Part shown: piece by piece, positions 54,362 to 61,756 of the stretch | Numbering within the stretch: position 1 is the stretch's first letter | How the letters are laid out: every line of letters starts with the position of its first letter | Source: Micrococcaceae bacterium Sec5.1 | GTDB lineage: Bacteria > Actinomycetota > Actinomycetes > Actinomycetales > Micrococcaceae | Assembly: GCA_039636795.1 (NCBI GenBank) | Contig: CP143430.1 | Coordinates: forward strand, 124,001-188,000 | Length of the DNA: 64,000 nucleotides | Direction: 5' to 3' | Translations under genes and position numbers: made by a program | The notes under the pieces: generated by a model | What the model saw: the letters and a program-made list of their open reading frames with translations, nothing else | Database searches by the model: none | What the model was told of the DNA's origin: nothing

Positions 54362-54850
54362 CTATGAGTCTAGTGAGACGCGAACCTTGAGCGGAGCCAT
54401 GTCGGTCCCCGCGGGGTAAACGCCGCCGAACAGTTCGACACCGCTTTCCAAGAGATGGACATCGTTCATCGTCCAGGTCAGGTCCACGTCGTTGTGCTCA
54501 GGCTCTTCCGTGCCGGTCGCAGCAATGAGGGTGGTGGTGCCGTCAACATCGGTGCGGGCGGACAGAACTCCGCCCTCGGGTCCGGCGACAAGTTCGGGAT
54601 CGGCGATGAGGACGTCGAGGAAACCGTGATGCGCCTCAAATCGCACGGAACCTGCGAAAGACAGGCGCCATTGCCCTTCCTTTTGCGCCGCGCGGCGCAG
54701 CGGGAACGTGATGGCGCCGTCCGTGGTGACGGCGGCGCCACCCTCCACCGTGTACGAGCCGCGGGCAATGACGGTGACATAGCGCAGCAATGAATCGCGG
54801 ACCGCCCATGTGAGCAATCCGCGATTCACGGCGTCGTGCAATTCCGTCAT
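54362..54850 (-). CDS. HtaA-like domain protein without signal peptide
   Basis: A 162-residue protein resembling one conserved region of the corynebacterial haem-binding protein HtaA. It shows LLTWAVRDSLLRYVTVIARG (W-x-[VR]-x-S-x-x-x-Y), a GAAVTTDGAITFPL segment, and GSVRFEAHHGFLDVLIADPE (G-S-V-x-F-x-x-H-x-G-x-L-x-[VL]). Tyr24 and His74/75 sit where the haem ligands of HtaA repeats lie. Unlike HtaA it has no signal peptide, no LPXTG and no membrane anchor. It is therefore probably cytoplasmic. The start overlaps the CMD gene stop by 4 nt. Its role in a catabolic operon is unknown; it could bind haem or a hydrophobic intermediate. Confidence 0.6.
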   Translation of the reverse strand: MTELHDAVNRGLLTWAVRDSLLRYVTVIARGSYTVEGGAAVTTDGAITFPLRRAAQKEGQWRLSFAGSVRFEAHHGFLDVLIADPELVAGPEGGVLSARTDVDGTTTLIAATGTEEPEHNDVDLTWTMNDVHLLESGVELFGGVYPAGTDMAPLKVRVSLDS

Positions 54851-55470
54851 TTGCCCAGCTCGGGGGAGTGGCTGTCAGGGAAGCCCTCCATGCCGGCCTC
54901 GAGTTCGAGGCCCATGGTCCGGAACACCATGCAGTGGAAATCGTAGGTACCCACTGTGAACAACAGATCGATCAGTTGCTGGCGGTTGAACCGCTCTTCG
55001 AGCGCCCGCCAGGTCTCGTCGCTCACGTTCTTGTCGCGGCACATCTCGTCGATCGCACGTACGAGCACGGAGTCATCCTCGGACCACAGGGCCGCATCGG
55101 GTCCCTCGGCCAACGCGGCGATTTCATCGTCCGTGAGGCAGCCCGCGGCCCTGCTCATGCGCACGTGCTGCGCCCACTCGTACTCGCCGTAGCCAAGCCA
55201 AGTAGTGCGAATGATGGTGATCTCTCGAATACGGTCGCCAAGGCTCGAGTTCCGAAGGTGGTTCGAGTACGGCATCCACCCGCGCATCAGCTCAGGATGC
55301 CACGCATAGATACCGAGGATGTTCGATTTCGGCCTGGTGTCGGGGGTGAGCTGCGGGGCGGCTTGGCCACCGGCGCCGTGCGTGGCGAGCACGCTCAATG
55401 CGTTATCAACCTCGGCATCCCAGTCTTCGGTTGGGCGGGGGGAAATTCGGGGTTGGGTTAGCTGTGTCAT
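54847..55470 (-). CDS. Carboxymuconolactone decarboxylase family protein
   Basis: A 207-residue AhpD-like helical protein from ATG 55470 with AGGAGG upstream. Family features are NILGIYAWHPELMRGWMPYS, LGDRIREITIIRTTWLGYGE, YEWAQHVRMSRAAGCLTDDE and LIDLLFTVGTYDFHCMVF. The redox C-x-x-C of AhpD is not present; instead Y-x-W-x-x-H occupies the active region, as in many enzymes annotated as carboxymuconolactone decarboxylase or 4-carboxymuconolactone-like. It may decarboxylate or hydrolyse a lactone-like intermediate. It lies 16 nt behind the SDR and overlaps the HtaA-like gene. Confidence 0.85.
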   Translation of the reverse strand: MTQLTQPRISPRPTEDWDAEVDNALSVLATHGAGGQAAPQLTPDTRPKSNILGIYAWHPELMRGWMPYSNHLRNSSLGDRIREITIIRTTWLGYGEYEWAQHVRMSRAAGCLTDDEIAALAEGPDAALWSEDDSVLVRAIDEMCRDKNVSDETWRALEERFNRQQLIDLLFTVGTYDFHCMVFRTMGLELEAGMEGFPDSHSPELGK

Positions 55471-55486
55471 CTCTGTCCTCCTGTTT

Positions 55487-56242
55487 TCATGCGATGAAAG
55501 ATCCGCCATTGACGCTGATGGTCTGGCCAGTCACGTACGAGGCGTCATCGGAGGCCAAGTAAGAGACAGCGGCGGCGATGTCCGCGCCGGTACCCATGCG
55601 GCCCACAGGGATGTATTTCGCCATGTCAGCGACTGATGGCATGGTGCCGGCTGCCCGCTTCCTCTCCACGCTCGGGGTGTCGATCGACGACGGAACCACC
55701 GTATTAACCGTCACTCCGGACTTGGCAAATTCCACTGCCAACGCTTTGGTCAACGCCAGCTGACCGCCCTTGGATGCGGCGTAGTGCGCCATTCGCGGTG
55801 CACCGCGCTGGGCGCTCGACGACGAAATCAGCACGACACGGCCTTTGCCTGCCTCGAGCAGGTCCGGCATGCCGGATTGCACGAGGTTGAAGGTACCCGT
55901 GAGGTTGATATGCAGGGTCTGGTTCCACTGCTCAAGCGTCATGTCAAGGAATGGCTGCTGCGGCGCAACGGCTGCGTTGGCCACGATCACCGACAGTGGG
56001 CCGAGATCGGCCCGGATAGCGGCAAGTGCAGCGTCTACTTGTTCACGGTCGCTCACGTCGGCCTGGTATCCGCGGGCGATGCCCCCCGTCTCTTCGATCC
56101 CGGCAGCGGCCTTCTCGGCCGCACCCTCGGTGCGCGTGAGGATAGCGACCGCGAAGCCGTCCTTCGCAAGCCTCTCTGCGATCGACAGACCAATGCCTGC
56201 CGCTCCTCCTGAGATGACTGCGACGCGCCCTGCCCCGCTCAT
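55487..56242 (-). CDS. Short-chain dehydrogenase/reductase, FabG-like, paralogue of the SDR at 49597
   Basis: A 251-residue SDR from ATG 56242 with AAGGAG 8 nt upstream. Cofactor motif SGGAAGIGLSIAERLA; ANAAVA at the NAG position; LISSSSAQ and YAASKGG for the catalytic Ser, Tyr and Lys; SSIDTPSVERKRAAGTMPS and VTGQTISVNGGSFIA at the end. Strand 2 ends in AILTRTEG, with no acidic residue and an Arg, hinting at NADP. It resembles the SDR at 49597-50403 throughout. It heads the run SDR-CMD-HtaA-tetR and is divergent from the second IclR gene. Confidence 0.9.
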   Translation of the reverse strand: MSGAGRVAVISGGAAGIGLSIAERLAKDGFAVAILTRTEGAAEKAAAGIEETGGIARGYQADVSDREQVDAALAAIRADLGPLSVIVANAAVAPQQPFLDMTLEQWNQTLHINLTGTFNLVQSGMPDLLEAGKGRVVLISSSSAQRGAPRMAHYAASKGGQLALTKALAVEFAKSGVTVNTVVPSSIDTPSVERKRAAGTMPSVADMAKYIPVGRMGTGADIAAAVSYLASDDASYVTGQTISVNGGSFIA

Positions 56243-56481
56243 TGGATCTCCTTGCGGATGAAGCGCGTGCTTTTCTTTGTGGTCATGGTTTGTCCCTATT
56301 CCTTGCCTGGCGGACTGCTGAGGCGAGGCGGGCGTGCCGCCACGCCTTCCTGTGATGCTCCGCATGCGCTACTGTTTTCTACAACTGAACAGACGTTCCG
56401 TTCTCGGGAGATTTTAGAATCGCATGTCCCGAAGATGGATGTCAAGCCACTGCAAGTGGCCATAAAACGGGATGGTGAGCG

Positions 56482-57315
56482 ATGGGTAGTGCGGCAGGAA
56501 ACAGCGATCGAGAGGCCGTCGACGGGCTACGCCGCAGGCACCCTTTGGCCCGCGGCATTGAATTGCTCACGCTCATGACTGACAGTGACCACGATGTCCA
56601 CGGAGTGCGGGAATTGGCGGGCCGTCTTGAGGTAAGTCCAAGCACCGCGCATCGCCTCATCGCAGATCTTGAAAAGCTGGGGCTTGTCAGCCGCACGGCC
56701 AATGGTTCGTATCGGCTGGGTCTTGAATACCTGCGTCTTGCGTGGACGACGACGGAACGGTATCCGATCCAGGAGGTGTCGAGGGATACTCTGCAGGAGC
56801 TCACGGAGCAGAGTGGCGAGTCATCATTCTTCGCCGTCTTTGGCGAGCAGCGGCTGAAGATGATGTTTGCGCTCGTGGTGGAGTCGTCGCACCCCCTGCG
56901 CTACACACTGCCCCTGCGCCAGCAACTCCCGCTCCACGCCGGTGCGAGCGGTTTGGCGATCCTCGCGTTTCTGCCGGCGCAGATCCAAGCCAGCGTTGCG
57001 CATGGCAGGCTGCACCCGGCCACCGATCGCACACTGGTTCGGTCGGAGAGCCTCCTCGACAGGCTGGCCATTATCAGGAGTGACGGGTACGCGATTACCC
57101 ACGGTGAGCGTATTGAGGGGGCCATCGCAATCGCTTCGCCGGTCTTCGGGCCATCGGGCACTGTGGTCGGTTCGGCGGGGATCTCCCTTCCCGAGGCGCG
57201 CTTCAACGCCGCGCATACGTCGTCGCTCGCGGGCCTGGTCAAGCAGTCCGCGCGCCAGATCACCGACTACCTCACTGGCGCTCGGGATCCACGCACCGGC
57301 ATCGCGCGGAAGTAG
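56482..57315 (+). CDS. IclR family transcriptional regulator 2
   Basis: A 277-residue regulator paralogous to IclR 1, with HPLARGIELLTLMTDSDHDV, the HTH GVRELAGRLEVSPSTAHRLI, and the effector domain LPLHAGASGLAILAFLPAQI and DGYAITHGERIEGAIAIASP. It sits between the divergent SDR run and the redox operon, a usual place for the regulator of one or both. The 239-nt divergent region holds gaacagacgttccgttc near 56390, a loose inverted repeat. Ligand unknown. Confidence 0.93.
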   Translation: MGSAAGNSDREAVDGLRRRHPLARGIELLTLMTDSDHDVHGVRELAGRLEVSPSTAHRLIADLEKLGLVSRTANGSYRLGLEYLRLAWTTTERYPIQEVSRDTLQELTEQSGESSFFAVFGEQRLKMMFALVVESSHPLRYTLPLRQQLPLHAGASGLAILAFLPAQIQASVAHGRLHPATDRTLVRSESLLDRLAIIRSDGYAITHGERIEGAIAIASPVFGPSGTVVGSAGISLPEARFNAAHTSSLAGLVKQSARQITDYLTGARDPRTGIARK

Positions 57316-57366
57316 TCAAGGCGTCCTTGACATGGGTTCGGAGCTAAGCTCATACTGATCCTGTTG

Positions 57367-57396
57367 CGTTGAAAGAATCAACTGTTCGATTCAACG
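57367..57396. promoter_or_regulatory. Inverted repeat upstream of the redox operon
   Basis: CGTTGAA (57367-57373) and TTCAACG (57390-57396) form perfect 7-bp arms with a 16-base centre, 77 nt before the ferredoxin reductase start. tgttcgattcaacgaaa inside resembles the TGTTCGAT-type sites of PobR/PcaU-like IclR proteins. Confidence 0.45.
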
Positions 57397-57472
57397 AAAA
57401 GCTAACGTACGAGAAGTATCGCGAGGCCAATCCAAACCCCCTCGCGATCCCTGACTACACCGAGGATCAACG

Positions 57473-58702
57473 ATGACCCAAGCAAGCGCCGACCGCCACG
57501 TAGTCATTGTGGGCGCGTCCTTGGCCGGAACACGCGCGGCCGAGGGCCTGCGCAATCTTGGCCACACCGGCCGCATCACGCTGATCGGGGCCGAGTCCGA
57601 GTTGCCGTACGACCGCCCGCCCCTGTCGAAAGACCTGCTCACGTCCGATTGGTCCGATGAGTCTGTCGAGTCGTTTCGCCTGGCCACCAAAGCCAGCCTC
57701 GAAGGTGCCGGCATCGAGCTCGAGCTGGGTGTCGCCGCAGCCGGGCTGGACGTCGCCAAACGCAGCGTAATTCTGGCCGATGGCACAATCATCAGCTACG
57801 ACCTCGTTGTCATCGCGACAGGTGCAGCCGCCAGGCCTTCGCCTTGGCGCCCCGGGACCGGTGTTTATCAACTCAGAACGCTTGAAGACTCGCGAGCCAT
57901 TGCCGCCCGCTTGAAGCTCGGCGAGCCCGTCGTCGTGGTCGGCGGCGGTTTCATCGGCACAGAGATCGCTGCGGCCGCGGTCGGCTTTGGCTGCGACGTC
58001 ACAGTGGTGGACCCCGTTTCCGAGCCGATGGCGCGTATCGTCGGTCCTGAGATCGCCCGCAGCCTCGTCGAACTGCATCACCGGCACGGGGCCCAAACCC
58101 GGTTCGGCGTCGGCGTCGCCGACATCCAGGGCAAGGACGGTGAACTTACAGTCATCCTCGACGACGGCACTCGCCTTGAGACCTCGACGGCGGTAGTAGG
58201 CATCGGCTCGATCGCATCGACCGAATGGCTCGCGAGTTCCGGTCTCACGCTCGACAACGGCGTAGTAACGGACGGCTTCCTCCGCGCCGTAGGAGTCGAT
58301 GACGTCTATGCGATCGGCGACGTGGCGCGCTGGCCCCACCCCGGCCGCGGCGTGCAGGTTCGTGCCGAGCACTGGACCAATGCCAGCGACCAGGCGCGTT
58401 ATGTTGCCACCGCCATCACCCAAGGGGTCGATGAGCCCTATGACTCCACGGATTACGTGTGGTCGCACCAGTACGACTGGAAGGTCCACACCATCGGCTG
58501 GCGTCACCCCGGGGGCAGCTCCACTATCGTCGGCGACCTCGCCAAAGGAGGGAAAACCGCGGTGATTCACAGCGACGCGAATGGAGACGTCTGTGGTGCG
58601 GTCACCGTGAACTGGCCACGCGGGCTCAACCTGGCCCGCAGGCTCTTCGCCAGCGGGGAGTCCGCAGAGACAATCGTCGAAAAACTTGGGCAGCTGGCCT
58701 GA
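57473..58702 (+). CDS. FAD-dependent ferredoxin reductase (rhodocoxin/putidaredoxin reductase type)
   Basis: A 409-residue flavoprotein of the class that passes electrons from NAD(P)H to a ferredoxin for oxygenases. The FAD motif is VIVGASLAGTRAAEGLR at residues 11-27; the NAD motif VVVVGGGFIGTEIAAAA is in the middle; VDDVYAIGDVARWP supplies the second FAD contact. The C-terminal reductase domain (YVWSHQYDWKVHTIGW) matches rhodocoxin reductase relatives. It heads a four-gene operon. Normally such a reductase serves a P450 or Rieske oxygenase; neither is in the window. ATG at 57473 has a weak ribosome site (GAGGATCAACG). Confidence 0.93.
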   Translation: MTQASADRHVVIVGASLAGTRAAEGLRNLGHTGRITLIGAESELPYDRPPLSKDLLTSDWSDESVESFRLATKASLEGAGIELELGVAAAGLDVAKRSVILADGTIISYDLVVIATGAAARPSPWRPGTGVYQLRTLEDSRAIAARLKLGEPVVVVGGGFIGTEIAAAAVGFGCDVTVVDPVSEPMARIVGPEIARSLVELHHRHGAQTRFGVGVADIQGKDGELTVILDDGTRLETSTAVVGIGSIASTEWLASSGLTLDNGVVTDGFLRAVGVDDVYAIGDVARWPHPGRGVQVRAEHWTNASDQARYVATAITQGVDEPYDSTDYVWSHQYDWKVHTIGWRHPGGSSTIVGDLAKGGKTAVIHSDANGDVCGAVTVNWPRGLNLARRLFASGESAETIVEKLGQLA

Positions 58703-58738
58703 CGGCCGCGCTGTCAGTGTGTAGAGAGGAAACGAACC

Positions 58739-59062
58739 ATGGTCTATGTGATTGCTGACGCCTGCGTCGACATTCAGGACAAGAGCTGCATGCAGGAGTG
58801 CCCTGCCGACTGCATCTTCGAGGGGGGACGGATGACCTACATCAACCCCGACCTCTGCATTGACTGCGGGGCCTGCATGACGGCCTGTCCCGTGGATGCC
58901 GTGTTCTACGAGGCCGAACTTCCGGCCGACAAGGAGGACTACCTAGGAATCAACGAGCGCTTCTTCGAAGAGGTAGAGACGCCGAAGAGCGGCCGGAAGG
59001 CCGGCAAGATCGACTATGACGTCGACGTTATTGCCGCTCTTCCGCCGCGAACAGGAGCCTGA
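58739..59062 (+). CDS. fdxA: 7Fe ferredoxin (FdxA type)
   Basis: A 107-residue soluble ferredoxin. Cysteines at 9, 17 and 50 fit a 3Fe-4S cluster; those at 21, 40, 43 and 46 fit a 4Fe-4S cluster; Cys25 is the usual extra. The layout CMQECPADCIFEGG and CIDCGACMTACPVDAVFYE is the FdxA signature. ATG at 58739 has AGAGAGG upstream, 36 nt after the reductase stop. Most actinobacteria also have a housekeeping fdxA near dapC, so this one may be an accessory copy dedicated to this operon. It is the obvious partner of the reductases on both sides. Confidence 0.93.
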   Translation: MVYVIADACVDIQDKSCMQECPADCIFEGGRMTYINPDLCIDCGACMTACPVDAVFYEAELPADKEDYLGINERFFEEVETPKSGRKAGKIDYDVDVIAALPPRTGA

Positions 59063-59064
59063 AC

Positions 59065-60405
59065 ATGACTGCCCTGCGCGTCGCCGTCGTCGGTTCCGGC
59101 CCGTCGGGGGCCTATTGCGCCCAACTGCTGACCGAAGAGTCCGGGTCGCCGGTTGAGGTGGACGTCTTCGAGCGCCTGCCGGCACCGTTCGGCCTGGTTC
59201 GCTACGGTGTCGCACCCGACCACCCCCGCGTCAAGTCGATAACCACCTCGTTCGCCGAAGTGTTCGACGAGACCCCGGGTATACGCTTCCTCGGCAACGT
59301 GCAGGTGGGCACAGATATTACGCTCGATGAGCTCCGCGCGAATTACGACGCCGTAGTGTTCGCGAGCGGGGCGCAGGTTGACCGGAACCTCGGCATCCAG
59401 GGCGAGGACCTGGCTGGTGTGCACGGGGTCCGCGAATTCGTGTCGTGGTACCAAGGCCACCCCGACACCAAGACCGATGCCTTCGCCCTCAACGGAAAGC
59501 GTGCGGTCATCATTGGCATGGGCAATGTCGCACTCGACGCAGCACGCATGCTTGCCCACACCCCAGAAGCACTCCGGGCTACAGACGTGCCCGAGCACAT
59601 CGTTGACGCCTTCGCAGCGAGCACATACCGCGAGATCGTGGTGATCGGCCGCCGTGGCCCCGCGTTCGCGAAGTTCACGAACAAGGAGTTCATCGAGCTG
59701 CTGGAGGTCGATAGCTGCGACGTCGTCATCGATCCCGCCGACCTCGAGCTCGACGCCCAGCAACAGGCACACGCCGACGCCGACCCGGCAGCAAGGCGGT
59801 TGCTCGCCACGTTCGCGAAGGCAGCCGAACGCGGCGTTCTCGGGCGTAACACAGCCATCCGCTTCCTTTTCGACTGCACACCCGTCGAACTGATCGGCGA
59901 GGAATCCGCGTTGGCCATCCGCCTGGCAAAGACCAGCGACCCCAACATCACGGAAATCCTGGAAACCGACCTCGTCCTCCGCTCGGTCGGATATCGGGGC
60001 GCAGCGATCGACGGCCTGCCCTTTGACGAGAAGTCCGGCACCATTGCGCACCTCGACTCGCGCGTCGCCGACGGCCGGAATGTATTGCCAGGCGTGTATG
60101 TAGCCGGCTGGATCAAGCGAGGCCCCTCGGGTGTCGTTGGCACGAACCGCCGCTGCGCGTCCGAGACTGTGACCTCGATCCTCGCAGACGTCGCCGCACC
60201 GGGCTGGACATCCACGGCGACCCCAGCTGCCGTCGTCGACGAGCTGTTGCGCTCGCGCGGCGTGGACGTTGTCGATTGGACCGCATGGCAGTCTCTCGAG
60301 CAGGCCGAGTTCGCGGCGGGTGAGGCGGTGGGTCGCGAACGCGTCAAGCTGCACGACCGCGCCGAGATGCTCCGCGCCGCAGGCGTCGGGGTTGGGGTCG
60401 ACTGA
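59065..60405 (+). CDS. Ferredoxin-NADP reductase, adrenodoxin reductase-like (FprA)
   Basis: A 446-residue flavoprotein starting 2 nt behind fdxA. It shows the FAD motif VAVVGSGPSGAYCAQLL, RLPAPFGLVRYGVAPDHP, the NADP motif GMGNVALDAARML followed by VVIGRRGPAFAKFTNKE, and VYVAGWIKRGPSGVVGTNR. That is the signature of the adrenodoxin reductase/FprA family, which transfers electrons between NADPH and FdxA-type ferredoxin. Having a second, unrelated ferredoxin reductase in the same operon is unusual. The C-terminal 100 residues match the expected helical tail. Confidence 0.93.
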   Translation: MTALRVAVVGSGPSGAYCAQLLTEESGSPVEVDVFERLPAPFGLVRYGVAPDHPRVKSITTSFAEVFDETPGIRFLGNVQVGTDITLDELRANYDAVVFASGAQVDRNLGIQGEDLAGVHGVREFVSWYQGHPDTKTDAFALNGKRAVIIGMGNVALDAARMLAHTPEALRATDVPEHIVDAFAASTYREIVVIGRRGPAFAKFTNKEFIELLEVDSCDVVIDPADLELDAQQQAHADADPAARRLLATFAKAAERGVLGRNTAIRFLFDCTPVELIGEESALAIRLAKTSDPNITEILETDLVLRSVGYRGAAIDGLPFDEKSGTIAHLDSRVADGRNVLPGVYVAGWIKRGPSGVVGTNRRCASETVTSILADVAAPGWTSTATPAAVVDELLRSRGVDVVDWTAWQSLEQAEFAAGEAVGRERVKLHDRAEMLRAAGVGVGVD

Positions 60406-60421
60406 GGGAGCAACGCAAGAT

Positions 60422-61582
60422 ATGGATAGCTTCTCTTCAGGCCTCGCCGCTGCGGTGCGCGAGGCCGTGGGGCGGGTGAGCGATCCCGAATTGCGTCGCC
60501 CCTTGGCCGAACTCGGCATGATTAAGGGCGTCGAGGTCACGGGCGGTGTCGCCGTCATCGGCATCGTGCTGACCATCTCGACGTGCCCCGCCGCTGCCCG
60601 CATTGAGCGGGACGTGCGGGCGGCGGCCACCGCCGTCGGCGGCGTCAAAGAGGTGGTCATCAACGTCGGTGTCATGACCGCGGAGGAGCGCAATGCTCTC
60701 ACGGCCAAGCTGCGGGAGGGACGGGGCCAATCAAGTATGCCTTTCACCGCAGAATCGCTCACGCGCGTTATCGCGGTATCCAGCGGCAAGGGCGGCGTGG
60801 GTAAGTCCACCGTCACCACGAATCTCGCCGCGGCCATGGCTGCGCGGGGGCTGAGCGTCGGGATCATCGACGCCGACGTACACGGATTCTCAGTCCCGGG
60901 ACTCCTTGGACTCTTCGACAATCAAGGCAAGATCATCAGGCCCACCCGCATAGACAATCTTGTACTGCCGCCTGTTGCGCACGGTATCAAGGCCGTATCG
61001 ATCGGCATGTTCCTCCCGGAGGGTGCCGAGGACACTGCTGTGTCATGGCGGGGTCCCATGCTGCACCGCACGCTCGAGCAGTTCCTCACCGATGTCTACT
61101 TTGGGGACCTCGACGTGCTGCTGATCGACTTGCCGCCCGGAACCGGCGACATCGCAATCTCCCTGGGGCAGATCCTGCCACACGCGGAAGTGCTCGTCGT
61201 TACGACGCCGCAGCCAGCGGCCTCTGGTGTTGCGGTCCGGAGCGGCATGCTGGCACGCGAGTTCGACCAGCGCGTCATCGGGGTGGTCGAAACAATGTCG
61301 CCCATGCGGTTCGCCGACGGCAGCGCCTTTGAGCCGTTCGGTGTTGGCGGCGGGGCGGCAGTCGCGGCGAGGCTCTCCGCCCTTGGCGGTAACGTGCCTC
61401 TGCTCGCCTCAATCCCCTTCAGCAATGGGCTGCGCGCCGGCGGTGATACCGGAGTGCCTGTAGCCGCAGCCGACCCCGAAGATCCCGCGGCCCGGGCGTT
61501 CACTGATCTCGCCGAAAGGCTGGTTGTGAGCCCGCGCGGACTGTCCGGACGCAGGCTCCCGCTCTCTCCGGTCACTGCTTAG
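60422..61582 (+). CDS. Mrp/NBP35-type P-loop ATPase, Fe-S carrier family
   Basis: A 386-residue protein. The N-terminal DUF59/MIP18 domain (VSDPELRRPLAELGMIKGVE and LTISTCPAAARIERDV) precedes a Mrp ATPase with the deviant Walker A GKGGVGKST at residues 122-130, DADVHGFSVPGLLG and LLIDLPPGTGDIAISLGQ. The C-x-x-C that binds the bridging cluster in many Mrp proteins is missing: the segment reads ETMSPMRFADGSAFEPFG. This also occurs in actinobacterial Mrp as I recall it. ATG at 60422 has GAGGGAG upstream; the longer open frame overlaps fprA. Position suggests cluster delivery to the ferredoxin or to an oxygenase elsewhere. Confidence 0.9.
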   Translation: MDSFSSGLAAAVREAVGRVSDPELRRPLAELGMIKGVEVTGGVAVIGIVLTISTCPAAARIERDVRAAATAVGGVKEVVINVGVMTAEERNALTAKLREGRGQSSMPFTAESLTRVIAVSSGKGGVGKSTVTTNLAAAMAARGLSVGIIDADVHGFSVPGLLGLFDNQGKIIRPTRIDNLVLPPVAHGIKAVSIGMFLPEGAEDTAVSWRGPMLHRTLEQFLTDVYFGDLDVLLIDLPPGTGDIAISLGQILPHAEVLVVTTPQPAASGVAVRSGMLAREFDQRVIGVVETMSPMRFADGSAFEPFGVGGGAAVAARLSALGGNVPLLASIPFSNGLRAGGDTGVPVAAADPEDPAARAFTDLAERLVVSPRGLSGRRLPLSPVTA

Positions 61583-61756
61583 TTGAGATCGAAAGGGGTT
61601 TAACTGTTCCGCAGCCTATTCATGGGACCTCCTGGCTGAAAGGGCTTTATGGCGGGTGGAGAAGACACGGCGTAGTGTCATGTTCAACGACGAACCTTGG
61701 GACCGGCACTCATATCCGGCAACCGCTTGTCGGGTTAATTCGCTGCAGGGGCAGGA

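Noticed and set aside
59014..60921. 635-codon minus-strand frame
   Set aside because: Antisense to the FprA and Mrp genes; shadow of high-GC coding.
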